A DNA stretch of 64,000 bases from Blastocatellia bacterium (GCA_016705245.1 JADIYM010000012.1:104962-168961); one strand, 5' to 3'. Shown: positions 1 to 8,360, numbered from the stretch's first letter. Translations and numbers: made by a program. The notes: a model not told the origin generated them from the sequence alone.

Positions 1-366
1 GATCAACCGGCAGATCTCCGCAACACCGGGAGTGTAGACTCTGCGGAGGTCGGCGAGCGACGTCACCGGAAATCGGCTCACCATGTGGATCTTGCCGCCA
101 ACGTGCTTGCGCCTTACCTCATCGATGACCTCCATGACCTCGGCGTCGGTCGACTCGGCAATGACGGCGAGCACCCTGTCGAGGTGGTCGAGGTCGCTTA
201 CGAGCACTTCAATGTCGCGAATCGTGTGGACGGTGCCGAGCCGTTGCGTGCGGATCTCTCCGATCAGGGCGCCCGCGCTTCCGATTGCCGTGGCCAGGAG
301 ACCGAAGCTGCCCGGTCGACGCCGGATTCTACAGCGGAGCGTTCGTACCAGCGGATTCACGAACAT
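1..366 (-). CDS. Malic enzyme with N-terminal ACT domain (5' part only)
   Basis: First 122 residues of a malic enzyme (oxidative decarboxylation of malate to pyruvate); the rest lies beyond the left edge. The frame is open from an ATG at 364-366 down to base 1. Residues about 8-80 look like an ACT regulatory domain (RRPGSFGLLATAIGSAG, then alternating strands and helices), and residues about 97-122 match the start of the malic enzyme N-domain: HVGGKIHMVS followed by RVYTPGVAEICRLI, close to the family's YTPGVA signature. ACT-malic enzymes are a known architecture; which amino acid or metabolite binds is not visible. It is transcribed away from the HU-TPR gene. No clear Shine-Dalgarno precedes this ATG, but it places the ACT domain at the expected distance. 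The catalytic and NAD(P)-binding domains cannot be judged. Confidence 0.8.
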   Translation of the reverse strand, partial: MFVNPLVRTLRCRIRRRPGSFGLLATAIGSAGALIGEIRTQRLGTVHTIRDIEVLVSDLDHLDRVLAVIAESTDAEVMEVIDEVRRKHVGGKIHMVSRFPVTSLADLRRVYTPGVAEICRLI

Positions 367-431
367 GGTCCGAGACGATAGCACAGGGACTTTGCGCGAC
401 CTCGAGACCCCGTCGGTCGGCCCGGATTGCC

Positions 432-460
432 TTGTCGCTCCCGAATCAGCCGAGTACCAT
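432..460 (+). promoter_or_regulatory. Possible sigma-70-type promoter for the HU-TPR gene
   Basis: TTGTCG at 432-437 and TACCAT at 455-460 are separated by 17 bases, each matching four of six consensus positions. It lies 60 bases upstream of the ATG at 520, in the 150-base gap between two divergent genes. A motif of this quality arises by chance fairly often in GC-rich DNA. Confidence 0.3.
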
Positions 461-519
461 TCGCGCGGGCGGCCCCCGCACACCCTGCCGTGAAACCGAA
501 CTACTCCACGCACTGACCG

Positions 520-1293
520 ATGTCACGGACGACCAAGCGTGACCTTGTCGGACTTCTCGTTGGCGAGGGTCTTTCAAGGCAACAGGCGACGCGTGTCCTC
601 AATTCCGTGCTCTCAGGAATTGGCGAAGGACTCGCGAAGGGCGAACCCGTGATACTTCGCGGATTCGGCAGTTTTTCGACGCGGACTCGCCCTTTTCACT
701 GGCGTCAGATTCCGCCGTCGGGCGAGATCGTCAAGGTACCGGAGCAGCGAATCGTTCGCTTCCGGCCTGGAACGGAGCTAACCCGAGCCGCTGATCTTTC
801 TCCGGACGACCCCTACTTCGACGCGCTTATCGCGAAGCGACGCAAGAACTCGCGACAGCTCCTCTCGCAACCCGAGAACAATCCGCTCGTCCACGACGCT
901 CAGTTCGATCTCGGCATCGCCTATCGTGAGATGGGGCTCCCGAGGGAGGCTCTCGAGAAGTTCACGACGGCGTTGTCGCTGATCGACGAACGGGAGCGGG
1001 GCGCACGGTATGTTCGCTGCTGTTACATGATCGGGCTCTGCAACATGGACCTCGGCGATTTCGACGTCGCGTACGGTTGGTTCCAGTCCGGTGTCGCCGC
1101 ACCGCGTCGCCCGTTGCGCGAACGCATCGAATTGCACTACCAGCTCGGACTGCTCTACGAAATGGAAGGCCGGGTCAACGAAGCGCTTGACGAGTTGCGA
1201 CAGGTACAGGTCGTCAACCCCAAGTTCCGCGAGGTTGCCGGCCACATCCGTTCGCTCAAGGCACTGCGGGTCGCCCAATCGGTTCACCAATGA
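520..1293 (+). CDS. HU/IHF-type DNA-binding domain fused to TPR repeats
   Basis: 257 aa. Residues 1-90 are a bacterial histone-like HU/IHF fold: TKRDLVGLLVGEGLSRQQA is the N-terminal helical part, VILRGFGSFS is the family signature around the beta-arm, and VRFRPGTEL corresponds to the C-terminal strand/helix. HU proteins normally stop at about 90-100 aa. Here a linker (about 95-120) leads into about 130 residues of TPR-like helical hairpins (FDLGIAYREMGLPREALEKF, then CNMDLGDFDVAYGWFQ and YEMEGRVNEALDEL). HU domains bend or coat DNA and TPRs bind proteins, so the fusion may tether a protein partner to the nucleoid (inference). No signal peptide or membrane segment. The ATG at 520 starts exactly at the HU domain; the ribosome-binding site is weak. 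Confidence 0.85.
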   Translation: MSRTTKRDLVGLLVGEGLSRQQATRVLNSVLSGIGEGLAKGEPVILRGFGSFSTRTRPFHWRQIPPSGEIVKVPEQRIVRFRPGTELTRAADLSPDDPYFDALIAKRRKNSRQLLSQPENNPLVHDAQFDLGIAYREMGLPREALEKFTTALSLIDERERGARYVRCCYMIGLCNMDLGDFDVAYGWFQSGVAAPRRPLRERIELHYQLGLLYEMEGRVNEALDELRQVQVVNPKFREVAGHIRSLKALRVAQSVHQ

Positions 1294-1329
1294 TTCTCAG
1301 GCTGAGGTCTGAATGAGTAGCGCGGATTT

Positions 1330-1393
1330 AGCGGATCGAGCGAATCTTCGCGGCTCTGACAAGTTGCTCAGATCCGCTCCGCCCGCTCGATCC
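1330..1393. repeat. Imperfect palindrome downstream of the HU-TPR gene
   Basis: AGCGGATCGAGCG (1330-1342) is complementary in two overlapping parts to GATCCGCT (1371-1378) and CGCTCGATCC (1384-1393). It could form a terminator-like stem for the HU-TPR transcript or be one more intergenic palindrome. The rest of the 1294-1563 gap holds only the promoter noted at 1472-1501; a 61-codon open frame there (1313-1498) has no recognisable features. Confidence 0.4.
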
Positions 1394-1471
1394 AATAAGT
1401 CACCGTTGCTCTTTCCTTCCCAATTCCGAATCATCGACCCCTGCTGTATTCCATCTCTGGCTCGTCATTTG

Positions 1472-1501
1472 TTGCGACTTTTCGGGGTGGGGGCGTAGTA
1501 T
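1472..1501 (+). promoter_or_regulatory. Probable sigma-70-type promoter for the RRM gene
   Basis: TTGCGA at 1472-1477 and TAGTAT at 1496-1501 with an 18-base spacer. The -10 matches five of six consensus positions and the site lies 62 bases before the ATG at 1564. Confidence 0.4.
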
Positions 1502-1563
1502 GCTCCACTTCGCAGGCGACCTTGCGAGTCGATCGACCGCGACTACTTCAGGTACATAGGTTC

Positions 1564-2304
1564 ATGGCCGTAAGACTTTTTGTCGGAAATCTTCCGTACA
1601 GTGCGACGGAAGCGGAGCTTCGGGAACATTTTGGCGCTGCGGGAGCCGTCTCGGGAGTCTGGCTGCCGCTCGATCGCGAAACCGGCAAGCCGAGAGGGTT
1701 CGCGTTCGTTGAATACGAAGATCGCGCTGTCGCCGAAGAGGCGGTCCGAAAGTTCAACAATCAGCCGTTTGGCGGCAGACCCATCTCGGTGAACGAAGCT
1801 CGCCCGCCCGAGCGGACAGGAGCGCCACCGCCACGACGTCCGGCGAGCCCTGGAGGCTACACGGGTGATCGACCGTCCGGCCCCCGAGAGGGAGGCTACG
1901 GACCGCGACCGATGGGTGGCCCGCCCGGGGGCGGCGGATTCGATCCCCCGCCCGAGCCGGGCGCCGAACGAGTTCGCGACCGCTCCCGGTCGTTTGGTCC
2001 CGACGCCATCCGGAAGAAGGGGCGCAAGGGCGGCCGGGGCGACAAGGGAGACAAGGCCCGTGGGGGTCCCAAGCAGCCACTCCAGGTGACGTCGACCGGG
2101 CGCGTCTTCTGGGACGAGGACGAAGATCACAGCGACGAGCTCGACGTGGTCGGCGAAGGGCTCGATGCCGAAATCGACGACGTGGACGAGGATCTTGACG
2201 AGGATCTTGACGACGATCTCGATGGTGAGCCCGATGCCGAAGTCGGCGAGGGCTCGGCCGAGAGCAAGCCATCGCCTGACGCCGATCCGGATCGAGATTC
2301 GTAG
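1564..2304 (+). CDS. RNA-binding protein: RRM domain with basic and acidic tail
   Basis: 246 aa from the ATG at 1564; an in-frame TTG at 1522 would add 14 unconserved residues. Residues 1-80 are a complete RNA recognition motif: RNP2 is LFVGNL, RNP1 is RGFAFVEY, and the C-terminal strand is ISVNEARPP. Bacterial RRM proteins usually end after about 90-110 aa with a short Gly-rich tail. Here the domain is followed by a Pro/Gly/Arg-rich linker (about 85-145), a Lys/Arg/Gly block (KKGRKGGRGDKGDK) and a strongly acidic C-terminus with repeated DEDLD units. The acidic tail could self-inhibit RNA binding or recruit basic partners (inference). It stands alone, followed by a strong hairpin. Confidence 0.85.
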   Translation: MAVRLFVGNLPYSATEAELREHFGAAGAVSGVWLPLDRETGKPRGFAFVEYEDRAVAEEAVRKFNNQPFGGRPISVNEARPPERTGAPPPRRPASPGGYTGDRPSGPREGGYGPRPMGGPPGGGGFDPPPEPGAERVRDRSRSFGPDAIRKKGRKGGRGDKGDKARGGPKQPLQVTSTGRVFWDEDEDHSDELDVVGEGLDAEIDDVDEDLDEDLDDDLDGEPDAEVGEGSAESKPSPDADPDRDS

Positions 2305-2327
2305 CTGCTTCGATTTCCGTTTCCGTT

Positions 2328-2370
2328 GATTCCGGGAAGCTGGACGCTAACCGTCCGGCTTCCCGGAATC
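2328..2370 (+). terminator. Strong stem-loop after the RRM gene
   Basis: GATTCCGGGAAGC (2328-2340) pairs with GCTTCCCGGAATC (2358-2370), extended by GGAC/GTCC with a 7-base loop and a single bulge. It starts 24 bases after the RRM stop codon. There is no T-tract, so it may be a 3'-end stabiliser rather than a classical intrinsic terminator. Confidence 0.65.
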
Positions 2371-2440
2371 CGGATAGCCGGGTTCCGGCCAGTTGTGGGC
2401 GATTGCTCCTGATTTGCGGGAGTAACAAGGCCGCACGGCT

Positions 2441-2456
2441 TTGGCACGCCAGTTGA
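2441..2456 (+). promoter_or_regulatory. Sigma-54 (RpoN)-like promoter
   Basis: TTGGCACGCCAGTTGA fits the -24/-12 pattern (TGGCAC, five bases, TTGC) except that the -12 GC reads GA. It stands alone in a gene-free stretch and would start transcription near 2466, directly ahead of the structured region. Confidence 0.35.
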
Positions 2457-2465
2457 TTAGGTATC

Positions 2466-2724
2466 CAGCGGCGGGCGCGCTCCTGAAGTGCTTGACCACG
2501 CCGCGCTTTGCGGGTGTGCGCCCATGTCTTTCTTTCGAGGGTCGATGTGATCGTCCGGAAGTTCTGAATTGGTTTTGGGGCCGCCGGACATTCACGACCG
2601 AACTGGTCGGGGTTAACTTGGGGGGCCGCCGGGCCGGTCAAACGGACCGGCGGCATCCCCGACCAGACGACACGGAACAGGGGCCACGACGACCGAACGG
2701 TCATCGTGGCCTCGTCGTTTTCGG
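2466..2724 (+). ncRNA. Candidate structured non-coding RNA or 5' leader
   Basis: The 577 bases between the RRM gene and the M28 peptidase (2305-2881) hold no credible gene but several nested helices. GGGCGC (2473-2478) pairs with GCGCCC (2518-2523). GTCCGG (2553-2558) pairs with CCGGAC (2584-2589). CTGGTCGGGG (2603-2612) pairs with CCCCGACCAG (2657-2666) and encloses a GCCGCC/GGCGGC helix. A near-perfect 14-bp stem (2682-2695 with 2698-2711) is followed by TCGTCGTTTT, like an intrinsic terminator. With the sigma-54-like site at 2441 this looks like a complete small transcription unit of about 255 nt. It could instead be an attenuated leader of the peptidase gene. I recognise no known RNA family. 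Bases 2725-2881 hold only the peptidase ribosome-binding site. Confidence 0.4.
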
Positions 2725-2881
2725 ACCGGACCGCGACTGGATGCGCGGCACCTCAGACAGCGGGGAAGACTGCGACTGAGGATCAAACCGAACCGCATTG
2801 CCGGAAACCCGCCTCGCCGTTCTCCGTAATACCGTCCCTGAACCTGAAGCCAGGTTCCGTGCCCGAGATCAGGAGACATTC

Positions 2882-4528
2882 ATGACGAAAGCCACGTTGG
2901 TCGTCGCGCTCGCATGCGCGCTCGGCCTCGCCCCCGTTCCCGCCCTTGCCCAGGGACCTGCTTCGAAGAGCGCCATCCGCCTTCCCGGCCGCGTGAGCGC
3001 CGAGCACATCACGTCCGCGCAGCTTCGCGATTACCTTTCGCTCGTCGCCTCGGACGAGATGGAGGGACGTGACACGCCCTCTCGCGGCCTCGACACGACG
3101 GCGATGTTTCTCGCGACGATGCTCTCGCGATGGGGACTCTCACCGGCCGGCGACAAAGGCACCTTCTTTCAGAGAATCGAACTGTCGCGCCAGGTCGTCG
3201 TCCCGGAATCCGCCTCGCTCACGCTCGCCGGCGTTGCCTACGGCCAGGGCGATGGCTGGATTGCGCGCCCGACGGCCGGAGAGGCCGACGCCGGGCTCGT
3301 CTACGTCAGTCACGGATGGGTGAATACCTCCAGGAACATCGATCCGTACCGCGGGCTCGACGTGAAGGGCAAAATCGTCGTCGCGCAACTGTCGTTCTTC
3401 CCGCCCGGGGGATCGTTCCAGGATCTTCGCAAAGGCTCAACGTGGATGCGACCGGGCACCGCGGCGCGCGAGCGTGGAGCCGTCGCGATCGTCTACGTGC
3501 CTTCCAAGCGCGGTTATGACTCGTGGGAGCGCCTGAAGTCCCTGCTTGGTACTGAGAGCCTCGAGCCGACGAAGCTCGGAACTCCTTCCGACGTCGAGAT
3601 CCCGGCCGTAGTCGCCGGCATGGCGCTCGCGCAGGCGTTGTTCGCAGGCGAGACGTCCGACGCCGAAGCCATCTGGAAAGGGTTCGAGAGCGGTGCTCCC
3701 GTTGAGGGATTTGCATTGTCCGGGACCAAGAGGCTCGCGGTCCGCGTGGTGACGAAGTCCGAGGTTCGGTGGACGCAGAATGTCGTCGCGGCCTGGCCGG
3801 GATCCGATACGATTCTGAAGAACGAATACGTCGCTTTCGGCGCGCACTACGATCACGTTGGCATCAACGAGACCGCGGCCGAGAGCGATACGATCAGCAA
3901 CGGCGCTGACGACGACGGGTCGGGGACGGTCGCACTGCTCGCGATGGCCGAGGCGCTTGCAAAGACGGCCCGCCGTCCCAAGCGGTCCCTGCTCTTCATC
4001 TGGCATTGTGGCGAAGAGAAGGGATTGTGGGGATCGGAGTACTTCACGGAATTTCCAACGGTTCCACTCAACCGGGTCGTCGCCCAGCTGAACATCGACA
4101 TGATCGGTCGCAGCAAGGCGCCGGGCGACGAGAATGCACGCAACGCAGCACTCTCGGGCCCGCACGAGGTGTACGCAATTGGATCGCGGATGATGAGCGA
4201 CGAACTGGCGGCGACGAACGAACGGGTGAACGCGGCCTATCTGAACCTGCAGTTCAACTACAAGTACGACGACCCGGCGGATCCCCAGAGGCTCTTCTAC
4301 CGCAGCGATCACATCAACTATGCGAAGAAGGGCATCCCGATCATCTTCTTCTTCAGCGGCCTGCACGAGGACTATCACCGCGTGAGCGATCACGTGGAGA
4401 AGATCGACTTCGCGAAGCTCGAGAAGGTCGCGCGCACGATCTACGTGCTCGGCTGGCAGATCGCTGAAGCGCCGACCCGTCCCAAGGTTGACCGCCAGCT
4501 CCCATCCGACGTGGTCGAGGTAGAATAG
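2882..4528 (+). CDS. Secreted M28-family zinc aminopeptidase with PA-like insert
   Basis: 548 aa from the ATG at 2882, chosen because GGAG lies 7 bases upstream and a signal peptide follows at once (TKATLVVALACALGLAPVPALA, cleavage after ALA); the frame is open 28 codons further upstream without conservation. Residues about 50-120 are the M28 N-terminal lobe, about 130-270 resemble a protease-associated (PA) domain, and from about 310 comes the catalytic domain. Metal-binding motifs are in order: AHYDH (His), NGADDDGSG (bridging Asp), CGEEKG (catalytic Glu and ligand Glu), NIDMIG (Asp) and YRSDH (His). This is the usual two-zinc aminopeptidase set, removing N-terminal residues from peptides outside the cytoplasm. 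Its stop codon lies inside a palindromic repeat shared with the 3' end of gyrB. Confidence 0.9.
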   Translation: MTKATLVVALACALGLAPVPALAQGPASKSAIRLPGRVSAEHITSAQLRDYLSLVASDEMEGRDTPSRGLDTTAMFLATMLSRWGLSPAGDKGTFFQRIELSRQVVVPESASLTLAGVAYGQGDGWIARPTAGEADAGLVYVSHGWVNTSRNIDPYRGLDVKGKIVVAQLSFFPPGGSFQDLRKGSTWMRPGTAARERGAVAIVYVPSKRGYDSWERLKSLLGTESLEPTKLGTPSDVEIPAVVAGMALAQALFAGETSDAEAIWKGFESGAPVEGFALSGTKRLAVRVVTKSEVRWTQNVVAAWPGSDTILKNEYVAFGAHYDHVGINETAAESDTISNGADDDGSGTVALLAMAEALAKTARRPKRSLLFIWHCGEEKGLWGSEYFTEFPTVPLNRVVAQLNIDMIGRSKAPGDENARNAALSGPHEVYAIGSRMMSDELAATNERVNAAYLNLQFNYKYDDPADPQRLFYRSDHINYAKKGIPIIFFFSGLHEDYHRVSDHVEKIDFAKLEKVARTIYVLGWQIAEAPTRPKVDRQLPSDVVEVE

Positions 4529-4586
4529 ACAGGATTACAGGATTTACAGGAAAGTCCCGTTAATCCTGTAATCCTGTCAACTCTCC
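4524..4586. repeat. Family 1 palindromic repeat (ACAGGATT type), copy 1
   Basis: Short copy of the family built on ACAGGATTACAGGATT and its reverse complement AATCCTGTAATCCTGT. It fills the whole gap between the convergent M28 peptidase and gyrB genes and contains the TAG stop of the peptidase. In that position it could end transcription from both sides. Confidence 0.85.
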
Positions 4587-7031
4587 TTACACGTCCAGGT
4601 TGCGAACCTCCAGCGCGTTCGTCTCGATGAACTTGCGCCGGGGTTCGACCTTGTCGCCCATCAGGATCGTGAAGATCTCGTCGGTCTCGACGACGTCGTC
4701 CACGCGAACCTGAAGCAACACGCGCTTGTCCGGATCCATCGTCGTCTCCCACAGCTGATCGGGGTTCATCTCGCCGAGACCCTTGTAGCGCTGGATGTGG
4801 ATGTCCTTCTTCGCCGCCGCGAGGACGTGGTCGAGAAGAGCCGTCCGCGACGAGAGTGTTACGGCCGAAGGTCCCTCGCCGACCGTGAACGGCGCCGTCT
4901 GCAGGTCCGGCATGTCGCGATAGAGCTCCGTCGCGCGCGAGAACTCGACGTGTGTCGCGAGGTCGTAGTCGATCGTGACGCGACCGTTGCCGCTCGTCCG
5001 CAGGACCTCGATCCGCCAACGGTTGTGCTCTTCGTCGAACTCGAGCTGCGCGTCGAGCCCGGCGGCGTTAAGAAGACCCGCGACGCGTCCGAGCGACTCC
5101 TCGTTCTGAAACACCTTGAGCAGCTTTCCACCCGACGTGTACACGCCGCCGGGTCCACCCATCGCGGCAATGAGCTCGTCCACGAGCTTGTCATCGTGAA
5201 GGCGTCGCACGAGCTTGAAGCGGTACTCCGCGAACTCCTGCAGTTTCTCGAGAGTGCGAGTGAGCTCGCGACCTTCGATCCGCTTCCCGGAGCTGACAAC
5301 CGTGACGACGACGTCCTCCGTCGCCTTCTTCATCAGGTACCGCGTCATCTCGGCCTCGTCCTTGATGTAGCGCTCGGACTTGCCCTTCTTCAATTTGAAG
5401 AGCGGCGGCTGCGCGATGAAGATGTGGCCGCGCTCGATGAGATCGGGAAACTGCCGGTAGAAGAACGTCAGCAACAGCGTGCGGATGTGGCTGCCATCCA
5501 CGTCGGCGTCCGTCATCAGGATGATGCGGTGATATCGGAGCTTGTTGATGTCAAAGTCTTCCTTGCCGATGCCGGTTCCCATCGCGGTGATGAGCGCGCG
5601 GATTTCGGAGTGCCCGAGCATCTTGTCGTAGCGCGACTTCTCGACGTTGAGGATCTTGCCCTTGAGCGGGAGGATCGCCTGAAAACGCCGATCGCGACCC
5701 TGCTTCGCGCTGCCGCCGGCCGAATCACCCTCGACGAGGTAGATTTCGGACGCCGCCGGATCCGTCTCGGAACAATCGGCGAGTTTTCCGGGCAGGCTGC
5801 TCGCATCGAGTGCGCCCTTGCGGCGCGTCAGGTCGCGGGCCTTGCGGGCGGCCTCGCGCGCCCGGGCGGCGTCGACGGCCTTCGAGATGACCTTTTTCGC
5901 AACGGCCGGGTTCTGTTCGAAGAACTCGCCGATCGCCTCGTTCGTGAAGTTCTCGACGATTCCCTTCACGTCCGAGTTCAACTTCGTCTTCGTCTGGCCC
6001 TCGAACTGCGGCTGCGGAACCTTGACCGACACGACCGCGACGAGTCCCTCGCGGACGTCATCGCCCGAGAGGCCGCTGCCGAGCTTCATCGTCTTGAAGA
6101 GGCCCGACGACTGTCCGTAACTGTTGATCGTTCGCGTGAGCGCCGCGCGGAAGCCCGTAAGGTGCGTTCCGCCGTCGATCGTATTGATGTTGTTCGCGAA
6201 GCTGTAGACGGTCTCGTTGTAGCTGTCGTTGTACTGGACCGCGACCTCGACCGTGATGCTCTCCGAAACGCGCTCGAAGTAGATCGGTGTGGTGTGTACG
6301 ACTGTCTTGTTCTTGTTGAGGTGCTTGACGAATTCCGCGATGCCGCCCTTGTAGAGGAAGACGTGCGACTTCTCGGTCCGCTCGTCCATGATCGTGACCT
6401 GGACGCCCTTGTTGAGGAACGACTGCTCGCGCAACCTGCCCGACAGCGTCTCGAAGCTGAACTCGGTGACGTCGAAGATCTGCTCGTCCGGCTTGAACGT
6501 GATCTTCGTCCCCTGCTTCTTGGTGTTGCCTGTCTGCGCAAGCGGCGACACCGGAATGCCGCGCCGGTACTCCTGCTCGAAAACGTGGCCTTCCTGCCAG
6601 ATTTCGAGCCGCAGCCACTCCGAGAGGAAATTCACGACGGAAACGCCGACTCCGTGAAGACCGCCCGAGACCTTGTAGGCGTTGTCGTCGAATTTTCCGC
6701 CCGCGTGCAGGACCGTCAGCGCGACTTCGGCGGCCGAGCGCTTTTCCTTCTTGTGCATCCCGGTCGGGATGCCCCGGCCGTTGTCGATGATCGTGATGGA
6801 GTTGTCCATGTGGATCGTGACTTCGACCGAGTCGCAATACCCGGCGAGGGCTTCGTCGATCGAGTTGTCGACGATCTCGTACACGAGGTGGTGAAGTCCC
6901 AGCTCGCCCGTCGAACCGATGTACATCGCCGGTCGCTTGCGGACCGCTTCGCGCCCCTCGAGCACCTGAATCGAGTCGGCTCCGTAAACACTGGCCTTCT
7001 TCTGGGGGGCTCCCGTCTCACCGTTGCTCAT
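4587..7031 (-). CDS. gyrB: DNA gyrase subunit B
   Basis: 814 aa, complete. The N-terminal GHKL ATPase has the expected motifs (EIVDNSIDEALAGY, DNGRGIP, GGLHGVGVSVVN). A transducer domain follows, then the TOPRIM domain with EGDSAGGSAKQGRDR, PLKGKILNVEKSR and the metal-binding DADVDGSHI. Between TOPRIM and the C-terminal GyrA-binding tail (QRYKGLGEMNPDQLWETTMDP) lies an extra block of about 170 aa, as in the roughly 800-aa gyrases of many Gram-negative bacteria. With GyrA it introduces negative supercoils at the cost of ATP. It follows recF by 6 bases, so the two are co-transcribed. The TAA stop directly abuts the family 1 palindrome. Confidence 0.97.
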   Translation of the reverse strand: MSNGETGAPQKKASVYGADSIQVLEGREAVRKRPAMYIGSTGELGLHHLVYEIVDNSIDEALAGYCDSVEVTIHMDNSITIIDNGRGIPTGMHKKEKRSAAEVALTVLHAGGKFDDNAYKVSGGLHGVGVSVVNFLSEWLRLEIWQEGHVFEQEYRRGIPVSPLAQTGNTKKQGTKITFKPDEQIFDVTEFSFETLSGRLREQSFLNKGVQVTIMDERTEKSHVFLYKGGIAEFVKHLNKNKTVVHTTPIYFERVSESITVEVAVQYNDSYNETVYSFANNINTIDGGTHLTGFRAALTRTINSYGQSSGLFKTMKLGSGLSGDDVREGLVAVVSVKVPQPQFEGQTKTKLNSDVKGIVENFTNEAIGEFFEQNPAVAKKVISKAVDAARAREAARKARDLTRRKGALDASSLPGKLADCSETDPAASEIYLVEGDSAGGSAKQGRDRRFQAILPLKGKILNVEKSRYDKMLGHSEIRALITAMGTGIGKEDFDINKLRYHRIILMTDADVDGSHIRTLLLTFFYRQFPDLIERGHIFIAQPPLFKLKKGKSERYIKDEAEMTRYLMKKATEDVVVTVVSSGKRIEGRELTRTLEKLQEFAEYRFKLVRRLHDDKLVDELIAAMGGPGGVYTSGGKLLKVFQNEESLGRVAGLLNAAGLDAQLEFDEEHNRWRIEVLRTSGNGRVTIDYDLATHVEFSRATELYRDMPDLQTAPFTVGEGPSAVTLSSRTALLDHVLAAAKKDIHIQRYKGLGEMNPDQLWETTMDPDKRVLLQVRVDDVVETDEIFTILMGDKVEPRRKFIETNALEVRNLDV

Positions 7032-7037
7032 GCGTCT

Positions 7038-8210
7038 TCAGATCTCCTCGGATTCACCTGTTGCTGCGCTGTCCATTGACGCGATGTCGACTGCCGTGTC
7101 GGCGGGTTCCCGCTCGACGATTCCGGCGCTCACCGCAAAGATCTCGGCACGCGATCGGAACGAATTGGCGATGTCCTGCTTGGAGGTCGAAATGAAGGTC
7201 TGGGCCTTCCCCTCCACGTGGCCGAGCAACCGGTCGATGCGGCTTCGGTCGAGTTCGGCGTCGATGTCGTCTATCAGCAAAATCGGGTATTCTTCAAACG
7301 CTTCATAGTACACGTCGACTTGCGCTAAATCAAGGATTAATAAGGCACTTCGCTGCTGTCCGGCGCTTCCGAAACGGCCCACTTCACGCCCCTTGACGAG
7401 CACTTCGAGATCATCCCGATGAGGGCCGATGAGGGAGTGGCCAGACGCCGCTTCGGCGTCGAACCGGAGCTCGAGCCGCTCCCGGAAAAGGGCCTCGTAG
7501 TCCCCGAGATCGCCCTTCCCTTCAAACGACGACACGTATCGAACGTCGAGTTGCTCGCCGAAGAGGTTCCGGGCGAGCGCGTTCGACAGTTTTTCGACAT
7601 ACGCGACCCGCTCGCGATGCATCTCGGCGCCTAGCTCGACGAGTTGCTCGTTCCACGCTCCGACGGTTGAACGAAGCGCGGAGGCACGCTTCGGATCGAA
7701 ATCGTCGGCCTCAGAGGCGTCGCGCAGCAGCCGGTTCTTCTGCCGCAGGATGCGGTTGTAGTCAGCGATGGTCCGCAGATAGGCGGGGCGCAATCCGACG
7801 ACCCCGCGATCGAGGAATCTGCGCCGTTCGGCCGGTTCACCGCGCACGATGCCGAGCTCTTCGAACGAGAAGACGACGGCATCGAGTTGCGAGATGTAGC
7901 CGACCGCTGATTCGCGCTTCCCGTTCACGTAGAACTCTTTTCGCGATCCGGAGAGGCGCATCTGCAGTTCCCGGTGAATCCCTCCGCGCTCGATCGACCC
8001 GCGCACGATCGCCTCGGTGGCTCCGAACGCGATGGCGTCTCGCAGGGCGCTCGTCCGAAACGACTTCGTGTTCGCAAGGGCGTAGATGGCCTCGAGGACG
8101 CTCGTCTTTCCCTGAGCATTGCGTCCCCACAGGATGTTGAGGCCTGTACCGAAGTCGACGCGGGTTGCGAGGTTTCGAAATCCGATCGCCTCGACGGACG
8201 TGAGGAGCAT
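7038..8210 (-). CDS. recF: DNA replication and repair protein RecF
   Basis: 390 aa from the ATG at 8208-8210 (MLLTSVEAIGFRNLATRVDF). An upstream in-frame start would add 38 residues translated from a palindromic repeat, so I reject it. RecF is an SMC-like ATPase that loads RecA at gapped DNA. Visible motifs are Walker A (WGRNAQGKTSVLEAIYALA), the ABC-type signature near GSAGQQRSALLILDLAQ, and Walker B (LLIDDIDAELD). The middle of the protein has the usual coiled-coil-like arm. It is directly upstream of gyrB, as in many genomes, but dnaA and dnaN are not beside it, so this is not a classical origin cluster. Confidence 0.95.
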   Translation of the reverse strand: MLLTSVEAIGFRNLATRVDFGTGLNILWGRNAQGKTSVLEAIYALANTKSFRTSALRDAIAFGATEAIVRGSIERGGIHRELQMRLSGSRKEFYVNGKRESAVGYISQLDAVVFSFEELGIVRGEPAERRRFLDRGVVGLRPAYLRTIADYNRILRQKNRLLRDASEADDFDPKRASALRSTVGAWNEQLVELGAEMHRERVAYVEKLSNALARNLFGEQLDVRYVSSFEGKGDLGDYEALFRERLELRFDAEAASGHSLIGPHRDDLEVLVKGREVGRFGSAGQQRSALLILDLAQVDVYYEAFEEYPILLIDDIDAELDRSRIDRLLGHVEGKAQTFISTSKQDIANSFRSRAEIFAVSAGIVEREPADTAVDIASMDSAATGESEEI

Positions 8211-8248
8211 AGGGTGCCGATTGTGCCACACGAGGCCATCGTTTGGCT

Positions 8249-8333
8249 CTCCGTGCCTCTGTGCCTCTGCGACTCTGTGTGCGAAGCGGATTTGAGAGCT
8301 TCGCACACAGAGCCGCAGAGGCACGGAGACACT
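8249..8333. repeat. Family 2 palindromic repeat (CACAGAG/CTCTGTG type), copy 1
   Basis: Arms at 8249-8287 and 8298-8333 around a 10-base loop. The core GACTCTGTGTGCGAAGC pairs with GCTTCGCACACAGAGCC. It lies between the start of recF and the end of the binding-protein gene transcribed on the same strand. Confidence 0.85.
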
Positions 8334-8360
8334 GAGAAAGGTCGAATGCAGCCAGCCGGG

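Noticed and set aside
1313..1498. 61-codon open frame between the HU-TPR and RRM genes
   Set aside because: No conserved sequence or ribosome-binding site, and it overlaps the palindrome at 1330-1393.
4797..7079. Long open frame (760 codons) antisense to gyrB
   Set aside because: It is the mirror of a certain gene, lacks any family motif, and GC-rich DNA regularly leaves antisense frames open. The same applies to long frames opposite the WecB-type gene (25672-27747) and pnp (47236-49548).
4587..8210. Replication origin next to recF-gyrB
   Set aside because: dnaA, dnaN and a DnaA-box cluster are absent; I see no AT-rich unwinding region.
8211..8324. N-terminal extension of recF by 38 residues
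   Set aside because: The extra codons are translated from a family 2 palindrome; the conserved RecF start is at 8210.
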